Shown: one piece after another, positions 1 to 7,807 of the stretch
How the letters are laid out: each line of letters opens with the position of its first letter
How positions within the stretch are numbered: the stretch's first letter is position 1
Source: Glycocaulis alkaliphilus
Lineage (GTDB): Bacteria > Pseudomonadota > Alphaproteobacteria > Caulobacterales > Maricaulaceae
Length of the DNA stretch: 64,000 nt
Direction: 5' to 3'
Assembly (NCBI RefSeq): GCF_004000605.1
Contig: NZ_CP018911.1
Coordinates: 2,046,001 to 2,110,000 of the forward strand
Program-made: the position numbers and the translations under genes
The notes under the pieces: generated by a model
Databases searched by the model: none
The model's input: only the letters and a program-made list of their open reading frames with translations
Told to the model about the DNA's origin: nothing

Positions 1-46
1 TGCGCTCTCTGCGCTCGCCGAGTTTGTGGTCGACCGCGCCTACTGA
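1..46 (+). CDS. C-terminal end of an unidentified gene (partial)
   Basis: Reading from base 2 gives an open frame, ALSALAEFVVDRAY, ending in TGA at 44-46. It would converge on, and overlap by a few bases, the stop of the leftward WecA-like gene. The fragment is too short to identify; it could also be chance. Confidence 0.3.
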   Translation, partial: ALSALAEFVVDRAY

Positions 47-1068
47 GCGCTACCCGCAAGCCTTGCCGCATAACGCCCGCCCACCAGGTAGAGCGCGCTC
101 AGACCGGCGGTCATTACGCCAAAGACGATAAATGGCGCGCCTTGCGGCCCCTGCAGCGCCAGAAGGCCTGCCAGCACGCACAAGGCACTAACCCCCGCAT
201 AGAGAACCGCCACCCGGCCGTGGCTCCAGCCGACTGCGATCAGGCGCTGATAGAGGTGCTCGCGGTGGGCCTGCATGTCCAGCCGCCCGCCAGCGGCACG
301 GCGCGCCATCGTCAAAAGCACATCAGCCAGAAACGGCAGGATGAAGAGCGGTGCCAGCCAGAGCGCACCGGAAAAGCCATATCCGGCCATCGCCAGTGCC
401 CCGCCTGCATAGAGCGCGCCTGCGGTCAGTGACCCGCCATCGCCGGCAAACACCTTCGCAGGTGGCCGGTTGAGTATCAGAAAGCCCGCCAGACCGCCTG
501 CCAGCGCGGCGCCGGCAAAGCTGGTGTCCAGATGGCCGGTGGCCAGCCCCGCCAGCACCAGCCCCACCCCGCCGGGCAGAAGACCGGCGACCAGCATGCC
601 GTCTGACCCGTCCATGAAATTGACGGCGTTGACCGTGACGAAAATGAACAGGCCCGCACCGGCAACCGCCCCCCAGACGGGCAAGGCGAGATACACCGTC
701 TCCGTCACGGCTAGATAGCCCGGAACGCCTATAAACCACGCCAGAATGAGCACGGACGCGGCCATCAGGGCGAACTTCGTGCGCGAGGACAGGCCAAAAA
801 GATCGTCCGCCGTGCCCAGCGCGCCCATGAGGGCAGTCAGCGCCAGAATGGCAAGCGCACTCCCGCCCGGCACCGGCACCAAGGCAAGCCACAGGAAGGC
901 TGCGCCCGCCGCGGCCAGTATGCCGATACCGCCGCCGCGCGGCGTGGGCGTCTCGTGCAGGGATCTGTGATCTGGCATGTCCAGAACACCGGCCTTCCAG
1001 ACCAGCGCCGAGACACCGCAACTGATCAGGAAGGCGATCAGCGCGCAGATGGCGAGCATCATTCCCAT
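40..1068 (-). CDS. WecA/MraY-like polyprenyl-phosphate sugar-1-phosphate transferase
   Basis: A 342-residue, very hydrophobic protein of glycosyltransferase family 4. This family moves a sugar-1-phosphate from a UDP-sugar to undecaprenyl phosphate at the inner membrane, the first step of O-antigen, exopolysaccharide or teichoic-type glycan assembly. The family landmarks are all visible: PTPRGGG at 41-47, the DD pair at 88-89, NAVNFMDGSDG at 147-157, FAGDGGS at 207-213 and HREHLYQR at 268-275. MraY itself would normally lie in the mur/fts cluster, so a WecA/WbpL-type role is likelier. Its start overlaps the ispE stop by one base (TGATG), so the two are probably co-transcribed. The sugar donor cannot be read from sequence. 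Confidence 0.88.
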   Translation of the reverse strand: MGMMLAICALIAFLISCGVSALVWKAGVLDMPDHRSLHETPTPRGGGIGILAAAGAAFLWLALVPVPGGSALAILALTALMGALGTADDLFGLSSRTKFALMAASVLILAWFIGVPGYLAVTETVYLALPVWGAVAGAGLFIFVTVNAVNFMDGSDGMLVAGLLPGGVGLVLAGLATGHLDTSFAGAALAGGLAGFLILNRPPAKVFAGDGGSLTAGALYAGGALAMAGYGFSGALWLAPLFILPFLADVLLTMARRAAGGRLDMQAHREHLYQRLIAVGWSHGRVAVLYAGVSALCVLAGLLALQGPQGAPFIVFGVMTAGLSALYLVGGRYAARLAGSAQ

Positions 1069-1964
1069 CAGGCCGCTCTGGCCAGCCGCACGGCGCGGAC
1101 AATCCAGTGCGGATGACTTTCCGACAATGCCCGGGCCACTTGCGAGGCCATTGCGGCCTCATCGACCAGCGCAAAACAGCTCGCGCCCGAGCCGGACATC
1201 CGTGCCAGGCGCACCGCGTCGATGGCGTTCAGTTCGGCGAGCACATCGCCAATAACCGGCTCCAGCGCCATGGCAGGCGCCTCCAGATCATTGTGGCCCG
1301 CCGCCGCGAGTGCCAGCGCCGCCGCCGGGTCTCCGGCCACCGGCGCACGTGTCAGCGCGCCGAATGCCTTGCGCTCCTTGCCCTGATCGAGAGCCCGGAA
1401 AACATCTGCGGTCGATACTGGTTTGCCCGGATTGACGATCACCGCGTTCAGCTCGGGCCATGCGGGCAGAACCCTGATGTCCTCGCCAATACCCTCCATC
1501 AGCACGGGGCGCGACCAGACACAGGCCGGCACATCCGCGCCAACCACGCTGCCGATCTCGGCCAGTGCGCGGGTCGAAAAGCCCAGCTCCCAGAGATCAT
1601 TGAGGACACGCAAGGCTGCCGCAGCATCGGCAGAGCCACCGCCCATGCCGGAGGCGACAGGCAGATGCTTCTCCAGCACGAGCCGCGCGCCCAGCTGCGG
1701 CCGGTCTGCGGCTGCGCGCAAGGCCCAGCCTGCCTTGAGCACCAGATTGTGGGTGTCATCCGCGAGCGCCGGTGCAAACGGTCCATCCAGCTGCAAGGTG
1801 AGATCATCAGCCGGGCTGGCGTGCAGCGTGTCGCCCCAGTCGGCAAACACGACAAGGCTTTGCAGCGGGTGATAACCATCTGCGCGCGGCCGGGCCACGC
1901 GCAAGGTCAGATTGATCTTGGCAGGGGCAAAGACGGTGAGTCGGCCCGCCTGTGGGGCGCTCAT
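1068..1964 (-). CDS. ispE: 4-diphosphocytidyl-2-C-methyl-D-erythritol kinase
   Basis: A 298-residue GHMP-family kinase that phosphorylates CDP-methylerythritol in the MEP pathway to isoprenoid precursors, including the undecaprenyl carrier used by the next gene. PAKINL at 14-19 is the conserved N-terminal motif. The glycine-rich ATP loop PVASGMGGGSADAA lies at about 102-115, and the third GHMP motif MSGSGASCFAL is near the C terminus. Length is usual for IspE. The start codon overlaps the stop of the upstream TPR gene by four bases (ATGA), indicating translational coupling. TPR protein followed by ispE is a familiar alphaproteobacterial arrangement. Confidence 0.95.
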   Translation of the reverse strand: MSAPQAGRLTVFAPAKINLTLRVARPRADGYHPLQSLVVFADWGDTLHASPADDLTLQLDGPFAPALADDTHNLVLKAGWALRAAADRPQLGARLVLEKHLPVASGMGGGSADAAAALRVLNDLWELGFSTRALAEIGSVVGADVPACVWSRPVLMEGIGEDIRVLPAWPELNAVIVNPGKPVSTADVFRALDQGKERKAFGALTRAPVAGDPAAALALAAAGHNDLEAPAMALEPVIGDVLAELNAIDAVRLARMSGSGASCFALVDEAAMASQVARALSESHPHWIVRAVRLARAA

Positions 1965-3637
1965 TCAATATCCTCAGGCGCGCCTTCAAGGCCGTGCGCA
2001 AGGCGCACCTCCAGCAAGGCTTCCTCGCGTGGGTCAGAGGTGAGGTCGAGCGCGCGCTGCCACTGGAAACCCGCTTCAAGCTCCCGTCCCGAGCGCGCAT
2101 AGGCGTCGCCCAGATGCCAGTGAATGGTCGCGTTGGCGGGCGACAGCTCCACCGCCCGTTCCAGCCATTGCACGGCCTGCTCGTACCGGCCGAGCTTGAA
2201 ATGTCCCCAGCCCAGACTGTCAAGAATGGCCCCGTTATCGGGCGCCAGCTCTGCGGCGCGCTCCACCAGGGCAAAGCCTTCATTCACCCGCTCGCCCAGC
2301 ACGATCCAGTTATAGCCCAGATGGTTGAGCACGCGGGCTTCGTCAGGCTCCAGCGCCAGCGCTTGCAGGAAGCCTTCCTCGGCCCCCGTCCAGTCACCGG
2401 CAATCTGCAGGCATACCGCCCGGTAGAAGATGTGGCGCCAGTCCATGCCCCGGCCTTCGGCGGACCGCTCGGCCAGCACCGCGTCGTAGAGTGCCACCGC
2501 ATCATCACAATGCCCGGTCAGCCGGTATATGTCGGCCAGCAGCAGGCGCGGCTGCTCGGCCATCTCGCCGGAGGCCAGCGAGCGGGCGCGCGCCAGCGCA
2601 TCGGTCTGGTCGCCGCGCCTGAACAGGGTCCACGCCGCATCGACGCGTGCCTGCTCCAAGAAGGGCGCACTGTTGACCGAGTCGAAGGCGGCAATGGCGT
2701 CATCCTCCAGGCCGAGACGGTCCAGAACCGTCGCCAGAAGCATGGTGTTACGATCAAAGTCCGGGTCGATGCTCTGGACGATACGCAGATACAGCGCGGA
2801 ATATTCCGCCGGCGCCGACGCGTTCAGCATGGCAGCAGGCGCAAACATGGAGCGTGCGGCGCCCTGCGCCGGCGTGAAGCGCGCCGGTGGCCGCCGCCCG
2901 GCCTCCAGCCGTGCCAGCGCCTGCACCACTTCCGGGTCGCGCTCACCGGCACCGCGGTTCAGATGCGTTTCATAAAGACGCCGCGCATCGTCGCGCCGCC
3001 CCTGCCGCTCGAAGAACGCGCCCCGCACAATGGTGGTGAAGCCTTCCATGTCGAGACCGGAATAGGCGGCGCGATAGGCTTCGTCTGCTGCCTCCATCCG
3101 TCCGGCCGCTTCCAGGATCATGCCCCGGTGGAGCATGATATGCCCGGTCAGCCCGGCAGAGGCCGTGACCGGCCGGTCAGCAGCCTCATTTGCCCTGCCG
3201 GCACGCACCAGCCGCCAGTCGTCCAGCATCGAGGAGACCATCGCGCCAAACGGGCCGAACGGGTCTTCAAGCTCGACGGACGGGCCGCGTATGCGCCCCG
3301 CCAGCTCACCGCCCTTCAGGTAGACATGGGCCAGCTGCAAGCCGTCCGGGTGATCCCCGGCAACACGCGCCGGACCGTCTGCCCGCTCAAACTGCCCGGC
3401 CAGCAGCGCCGAGTAGAAGGCCCGTTCCGACAATAGCGAGGAACCTGGATCATGGCTCAGCGCCTCGGCATAGAAGCGCGAGGATTCCGCCGTTTCGCGT
3501 GAGGAACCGGCATAGCGCCCGGCCAGGAACGCCCCGTAGGCGCTCGGCTCCTCGTCCTGCAGCAAACCGTGCGGCAGCGCACACGACACCGCCAGCACGG
3601 GCAGGCACAGGGCCACGCGCATCAGACCGGCCATCAT
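1961..3637 (-). CDS. tetratricopeptide-repeat protein, likely exported or lipid-anchored
   Basis: About 558 residues. The N terminus MMAGLMRVALCLPVLAVSC is a signal peptide; AVSC could be a weak lipobox, so an outer-membrane lipoprotein is possible but unproven. The rest is a helical solenoid of TPR units, clearest in the C-terminal half, where W-x-x-L-G-x-A-Y/F spacing recurs (HLGYNWIVLGE, SLGWGHFKLGRYEQA, HLGDAYARSGRELEA). The open frame continues upstream into the ETF-QO gene, but ATG at 3637 or 3634 is preferred because the signal peptide begins there and it leaves 25 bases after the ETF-QO stop. Partners are unknown. Such proteins commonly precede ispE in this class, which suggests envelope biogenesis but does not prove it. 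Confidence 0.85.
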   Translation of the reverse strand: MMAGLMRVALCLPVLAVSCALPHGLLQDEEPSAYGAFLAGRYAGSSRETAESSRFYAEALSHDPGSSLLSERAFYSALLAGQFERADGPARVAGDHPDGLQLAHVYLKGGELAGRIRGPSVELEDPFGPFGAMVSSMLDDWRLVRAGRANEAADRPVTASAGLTGHIMLHRGMILEAAGRMEAADEAYRAAYSGLDMEGFTTIVRGAFFERQGRRDDARRLYETHLNRGAGERDPEVVQALARLEAGRRPPARFTPAQGAARSMFAPAAMLNASAPAEYSALYLRIVQSIDPDFDRNTMLLATVLDRLGLEDDAIAAFDSVNSAPFLEQARVDAAWTLFRRGDQTDALARARSLASGEMAEQPRLLLADIYRLTGHCDDAVALYDAVLAERSAEGRGMDWRHIFYRAVCLQIAGDWTGAEEGFLQALALEPDEARVLNHLGYNWIVLGERVNEGFALVERAAELAPDNGAILDSLGWGHFKLGRYEQAVQWLERAVELSPANATIHWHLGDAYARSGRELEAGFQWQRALDLTSDPREEALLEVRLAHGLEGAPEDIE

Positions 3638-3662
3638 GGCGCGCCGTGGCGGCGCATCCGGG

Positions 3663-5330
3663 CTACATATTGGGGTAGTTCGGGCCACCGGCTCCCTCTG
3701 GCGTCGTCCAGTTGATATTCTGGTTGGGATCCTTGATGTCGCAGGTTTTGCAGTGGACGCAGTTCTGCGCATTGATCACGAATTTGGGTTCACCGCCCTC
3801 ATCGACCCACTCATAGACCGCTGCCGGGCAATAGCGTGCGGACGGACCGCCATAAACATCGTGCTCGCTGGCTTTCTGCAGCGCCAAGTCGGCCACTTTG
3901 AGGTGGATCGGCTGGTCTTCCTCATGGTTGGTGTTGGAGATGAACACCGAGGAAAGCCGGTCGAAGGTCAGCACACCATCGGGCTTGGGATAGTGGATCG
4001 GCTTGCACTGGTCTGCCGGTTTGGTCGCCGCATAATCCGGGCCGCCATGGCCGAGCGTGCCGAAAATGGAGAAGCCGAACAGCTCGTTCGTCCACATATC
4101 CATTCCGCCAAGCCCGATGCCGATGAGCGTGCCCCATTTGGTCCAGAGCGGCTTGACGTTACGGACCTTTTTCAGCTCCGACTTCACCCAGGACTTGTCA
4201 TAGGCCGCCTCATAGGCGTCCAGCACATCATGCTGGCGGCTTTCGCCCAGCGCGGCAAAGGCGGCTTCAGCGGCCAGCATGCCGGTTTTCATGGCGTTGT
4301 GGCTGCCCTTGATGCGCGGCACGTTCACAAAACCGGCCGAGCAGCCGATCAGCGCGCCGCCGGGGAAGGCCAGCTTCGGCACGGACTGGAAACCACCCTC
4401 GGTGATCGCGCGTGCGCCGTAGGACAGACGCTCCGCCCCCTCAAGGACGGGTGCAATATCGGGATGGGTTTTCAGGCGCTGGAATTCGCCAAACGGGAAC
4501 AGGTTCGGGTTCTTGTAGTTGAGGTGTACCACAAAGCCGATGGCGACCAGATCATCGCCGAAATGGTACATGAACGAGCCACCGCCCGTATCGTTGGAGA
4601 GCGGCCAGCCCATGGTGTGCATGGCCAGGCCCTTCTTGTGGTTCTCTGGCTTCACGCGCCAGAGTTCCTTCATGCCGATGCCATATTTTTGCGGCTCGCG
4701 GCCCTCATCGAGATTGAAGCGATTGATCAGCTGCTTGGAGAGGCTGCCGCGCGCACCTTCGGCAAAGAGCGTGTACTTGGCGCGCAGCTCCATGCCCGGC
4801 TGGTACATATCCTTGTGGCTGCCATCGCGCGCCACGCCCATATCGCCGGTGATGACACCCTTGATGACGCCGTCTTCCTCGATCAGCGAGGCCGCCGGGA
4901 AGCCGGGATAGATCTCCACGCCCATGGCTTCAGCCTTCTCGGCCAGCCAGCGGCACAGATTGCCCAGCGAGCCGATATAGCAGCCGTGATTGTGCATGAA
5001 GCCCGGCATGGCGAAGCCGGGGAAGGTTGCCGAACCGGACTCGCCCAGCGCCACGAACTTGTCGTCGGTCACTTCAGTGTCAAAGGGCTGGCTGGGATCG
5101 TCACGCCAGTCGGGAAACAGCTCGTCGAGCGCCTTGGGATCAAACACCACGCCGGAGAGAATATGGGCGCCAATCTCGGAGCCCTTCTCGATCACGGCCA
5201 CGGAGACCTCACGGCCTTCGGCCTCGGCCAGTTGCCGGATGCGGATGGCAGCCGCCAGACCCGCCGGTCCGCCACCTGCAATCACCACATCATATTCCAT
5301 TGCGTCGCGCTGGATCTCGCCGTCAGCCAT
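3663..5330 (-). CDS. electron transfer flavoprotein-ubiquinone oxidoreductase
   Basis: About 555 residues. The enzyme passes electrons from reduced ETF, loaded by acyl-CoA dehydrogenases, to membrane ubiquinone. The FAD-binding GGGPAGLAAAIRIRQLAE segment is at the N terminus, followed by IEKGSEIGAHILSG. The C-terminal domain carries the four [4Fe-4S] cysteines: ARYCPAAVYE, then CVHCKTCDIKDP. Length matches mitochondrial-type ETF-QO and exceeds FixC. ATG at 5330 is chosen because GGGAGG lies just before it; an upstream in-frame ATG at 5384 has no such site. The two acyl-CoA dehydrogenases in this window (DmdC-like and GcdH) are plausible indirect electron donors. Confidence 0.95.
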   Translation of the reverse strand: MADGEIQRDAMEYDVVIAGGGPAGLAAAIRIRQLAEAEGREVSVAVIEKGSEIGAHILSGVVFDPKALDELFPDWRDDPSQPFDTEVTDDKFVALGESGSATFPGFAMPGFMHNHGCYIGSLGNLCRWLAEKAEAMGVEIYPGFPAASLIEEDGVIKGVITGDMGVARDGSHKDMYQPGMELRAKYTLFAEGARGSLSKQLINRFNLDEGREPQKYGIGMKELWRVKPENHKKGLAMHTMGWPLSNDTGGGSFMYHFGDDLVAIGFVVHLNYKNPNLFPFGEFQRLKTHPDIAPVLEGAERLSYGARAITEGGFQSVPKLAFPGGALIGCSAGFVNVPRIKGSHNAMKTGMLAAEAAFAALGESRQHDVLDAYEAAYDKSWVKSELKKVRNVKPLWTKWGTLIGIGLGGMDMWTNELFGFSIFGTLGHGGPDYAATKPADQCKPIHYPKPDGVLTFDRLSSVFISNTNHEEDQPIHLKVADLALQKASEHDVYGGPSARYCPAAVYEWVDEGGEPKFVINAQNCVHCKTCDIKDPNQNINWTTPEGAGGPNYPNM

Positions 5331-5513
5331 GTTGCCTCCCGTCAGTTCTTCTTCCCGCGCTGGATATATGCGCTGGCTTGACACCAGCGTTTGCGCGAGG
5401 CCCTGTCCCGTCTTAGCTTACCGCCAGGAAATGAGCTAGGGCATCAGCCCCGCTACGCCAGCAAAAAGCGCAGAGCGCGGATAATCCCCAACGCACAGAA
5501 CGGACCCCAACGC

Positions 5514-6308
5514 GTGACGCCTGACCATCCACCCTCCCAAGCCGATGCGCTCGCCGCGCTGAAAAGCCTTGTGGGCTGGTGGGATGATGCCGGGATCGCG
5601 GTGGACATACCCCCTGCCCCGCCCCCTGCGCTGCGCACCAGCGCGCCGGAGCGCAAATCCGCCCCGGCAGCCCCTGCGGTGAAATCTGCGCCTGCCGCAC
5701 CGGAAAAGCCTGCGCAGGACGCGAGCGCGATGGCGCGCGACGCCACTGACATCGCGGCCCTGAAAGCCGCCGTGGAAAGCTTTGACGGGTGTGATCTCAA
5801 ACGCACCGCCCGCAACACCGTGTTCGCGCGCGGCAACTCTGAAGCGCCCCTGATGGTGATTGGCGAAGGCCCCGGACAGGACGAGGACCGCGAGGGCCTG
5901 CCCTTCGTCGGCCGGTCGGGCCAGCTTCTCGACCGCATGCTGGCCGCCATCGGGCTGGATGAGGCCAGCGCCTACATCACCAATGTCGTGTTCTGGCGTC
6001 CGCCCGGAAACCGCAAGCCCTCGACCGAAGAGATTGAAATCTGCCGCCCCTTCGTGGAGCGCCATATCGCGCTGGCAAAGCCGCGCCTGATCCTGCTCGT
6101 TGGCGGCATCTCCACGCAGGCCATGCTGAAAACCCCGCAAGGCATCATGGCGCTGCGCGGGCGCTGGTCGCAAGTGACCGCCGGAGGCCATTCCGCCCCG
6201 GCCCTGCCGACCTTCCACCCGGCCTTCCTCCTGCGCCGCCCGCAGGAAAAGGCCAAAGCCTGGGCCGATCTGCTGAGCCTGCAGGAGAAGCTGGAAGAGC
6301 TCTCCTAA
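5514..6308 (+). CDS. uracil-DNA glycosylase, family 4-like
   Basis: About 264 residues from a GTG start; the frame is open further upstream but looks non-coding there. The first ~70 residues are a Pro/Ala-rich low-complexity leader, followed by the glycosylase fold. Motif 1 reads GEGPGQDEDREGLPFVG, then TNVVFWRPPGNRKP, and the C-terminal motif FHPAFLLRRP supplies the histidine region. The family removes uracil from DNA. Classical family 4 enzymes use four cysteines for an iron-sulfur cluster. Here only two are visible, in FDGCDLK and EIEICRPF, so the cluster may be absent. The gene ends overlapping the convergent glycosyltransferase by a few bases. Confidence 0.88.
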   Translation: MTPDHPPSQADALAALKSLVGWWDDAGIAVDIPPAPPPALRTSAPERKSAPAAPAVKSAPAAPEKPAQDASAMARDATDIAALKAAVESFDGCDLKRTARNTVFARGNSEAPLMVIGEGPGQDEDREGLPFVGRSGQLLDRMLAAIGLDEASAYITNVVFWRPPGNRKPSTEEIEICRPFVERHIALAKPRLILLVGGISTQAMLKTPQGIMALRGRWSQVTAGGHSAPALPTFHPAFLLRRPQEKAKAWADLLSLQEKLEELS

Positions 6309-7012
6309 GCCTCATCCACATCGGCGAGTTCGCGCAAATACGCGATGCGGGCAAGGCCGTGGGCGTGAAGGCGCGCTTCCAGATCGCGGCGCGTATGGAC
6401 GCTCGACCAGCGAATGCCATCAAACAGGCCGGGCGGTGGCGGGCTTTCAAGCGCCAGCAGCCAGTAGCCGCCATCTTCCGCCGGGCCGATCACCGCGTCA
6501 TGGCGTTTGAGCAGCGCGAAACCGCGCGCCACATCCCGGCGTGTGATGTCGGGCGCGTCGGTGCCGATAATGGCGATGGGAAGCGCCCCTCCCCTTTTCT
6601 CCCCCCGTTCACGGGGGAAGCGCCCCCGCAGGGGGCGAGGGGGGGAGGTTCTTGAAAAAACATCCCCCCTCCGGCCTTTCAGGCCACCTCCCCCGCAAGC
6701 GGGGGAGGAAAACCATCCTCCAGCACCGGCCAACACCCTTGCCTGACGCGCGCCGAGATCACCGCCCCCTTGCGGCCAGCGCGCCAGATCATCCGGCCAG
6801 ACCTTGCCGAACGCGCGAGCGATGGCGCTGTCCGGACTGACCGCAAGCACGGTTCGCCAGCGCGCATCACCGCGTACAGCCCGAAGCGTTTTGGCCGTCA
6901 TCGCCCGGTAGGCGCGCCACGCCATCACCTTGCCGATACCGGCGGCGAGGCGCGTCTTCGCCCCGCCAATCACCGGCGCGCGGGCAAAGACGATGAGGCG
7001 CGGCTTTCTCAT
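6305..7012 (-). CDS. TIGR04282/DUF2064-type glycosyltransferase with an in-frame palindromic repeat
   Basis: 235 residues. The N-terminal FARAPVIGGAKTRLA and the later IIGTDAPDITRRD and GPAEDGGYWLLAL are hallmarks of the small GT-A family often called rSAM/selenodomain-associated transferase 1. The family is about 190-200 residues; the excess here is residues ~101-143. These are encoded by a copy of the interspersed repeat A and sit just before the IIGTD strand. The inserted peptide is rich in Gly, Pro and Arg and unlike the rest. Without it the protein would be a normal-length member. It overlaps the upstream family 2 transferase by four bases, the usual partner arrangement. The true substrate is not known to me. 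Confidence 0.85.
   Translation of the reverse strand: MRKPRLIVFARAPVIGGAKTRLAAGIGKVMAWRAYRAMTAKTLRAVRGDARWRTVLAVSPDSAIARAFGKVWPDDLARWPQGGGDLGARQARVLAGAGGWFSSPACGGGGLKGRRGDVFSRTSPPRPLRGRFPRERGEKRGGALPIAIIGTDAPDITRRDVARGFALLKRHDAVIGPAEDGGYWLLALESPPPPGLFDGIRWSSVHTRRDLEARLHAHGLARIAYLRELADVDEA
6584..6712. repeat. palindromic repeat A, copy inside a coding sequence
   Basis: About 129 bases made of nested palindromes. One side has CCCCCCGTTCACGGGGG followed by GCCCCCGCAGGGGGCG. The other has CCTCCCCCGCAAGCGGGGGAGG, with CGGCCTTTCAGGCC beside it. Related elements lie at about 12603, 32244 and 63949, all in non-coding DNA. This copy adds 43 codons to the glycosyltransferase without a stop or frameshift. 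Confidence 0.85.
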
Positions 7013-7722
7013 GCTCTGCGCCCGGAATAGGCCCGTGCCAGCTTTTCCGGGTCCGCCCCCAGAAAATAGCGCGCCAGCAAGACCAGATTGGCCGCAGAGC
7101 GGCGCAGATACCCCTCGGAGCGGAAACGCTCTGCGCTGGTGACGGCGCGCGCAGGGAGAGGTTTCAGCCGCCTTTTGCCGATGCGGCGCACCAGCTCCAC
7201 ATCCTCAAACAGGCGCATCAGCCTGTATCCGCCAAGCCTCTCATAAAGCTGCGCCGGAATGAGCAACCCCTGATCGCCATAGGGCAGGGCGAACACGGCG
7301 CAGCGCCAGGCCACAAACCGCTCCAGACGGCGCGCAGGCGCGCTGTCATCATCCAGCGCAAACTGGAAATAGCCTGCCACATCCCCGTTCCCATGTTCTG
7401 CCATGAAGGCTTTTACCGCCTTCGCCCAGCCCGCCTCCAGCCGCGTGTCCGCATGCAGGAAGAGCAGCCAGCCGCCCTCGCCTGCGCTTTCCATCGCGCG
7501 GGCAGCCCCGGCGGCGAGCTGCACACCGCGTCCGGGCGGGGATTTGACCACATCAAACCCGCGCGCACGGGCGAGCTTCACGCTGGCATCGCCCGACCCG
7601 CCATCGGCCAGCACCCAGCGCGAAATCAGCCCGCACGCAATCGCAGGCTCCAGACCGGCGAATGTGTCCGGCAAGGAGGGGGCCGCGTTCAGCGAAGGAA
7701 TGACGACAATCACATGGCTCAT
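7009..7722 (-). CDS. family 2 glycosyltransferase (TIGR04283-type)
   Basis: About 237 residues. The GT-A motifs are visible: VVIPSLNAA at the N terminus, WVLADGGSGD as the nucleotide-binding strand, FLHADTRLE as the DxD-like metal site, and YGDQGLLI plus LFEDVELVRRI further on. This matches the rSAM/selenodomain-associated transferase 2 family, which usually sits next to the TIGR04282 partner, as here (four-base overlap). Start choice is uncertain: in-frame ATGs at 7722 and 7731 are both possible and neither has a clear ribosome site. ATG at 7722 places the first beta strand closest to the N terminus. It is divergent from the radical SAM gene. Confidence 0.85.
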   Translation of the reverse strand: MSHVIVVIPSLNAAPSLPDTFAGLEPAIACGLISRWVLADGGSGDASVKLARARGFDVVKSPPGRGVQLAAGAARAMESAGEGGWLLFLHADTRLEAGWAKAVKAFMAEHGNGDVAGYFQFALDDDSAPARRLERFVAWRCAVFALPYGDQGLLIPAQLYERLGGYRLMRLFEDVELVRRIGKRRLKPLPARAVTSAERFRSEGYLRRSAANLVLLARYFLGADPEKLARAYSGRRA

Positions 7723-7768
7723 GCGCGCCATAAGGCGCACGGGCGGCGAGCCTCGTCAAATTCATTTT

Positions 7769-7783
7769 GTTCTTGAATTGTTC
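7769..7783 (+). promoter_or_regulatory. LexA (SOS) box
   Basis: GTTC, seven bases (TTGAATT), GTTC: an exact match to the SOS operator known for alphaproteobacteria. It lies 24 bases before the radical SAM ATG and about 46 bases before the divergent glycosyltransferase start, in a locally AT-rich gap where a promoter is expected. Binding is inferred. Confidence 0.75.
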
Positions 7784-7807
7784 TATTTTTCGAGTCAGCG
7801 TCCGGGC

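Noticed and set aside
1107-3436. Long plus-strand open frames opposite ispE and the TPR gene
   Set aside because: Composition is Arg/Gln/His-rich with no motif, while the opposite strand encodes IspE and a TPR protein with signal peptide.
3636-5381. Very long open frame on the plus strand opposite ETF-QO
   Set aside because: It is the antisense shadow of a high-GC gene whose minus-strand product is unmistakable (FAD motif and four cluster cysteines).
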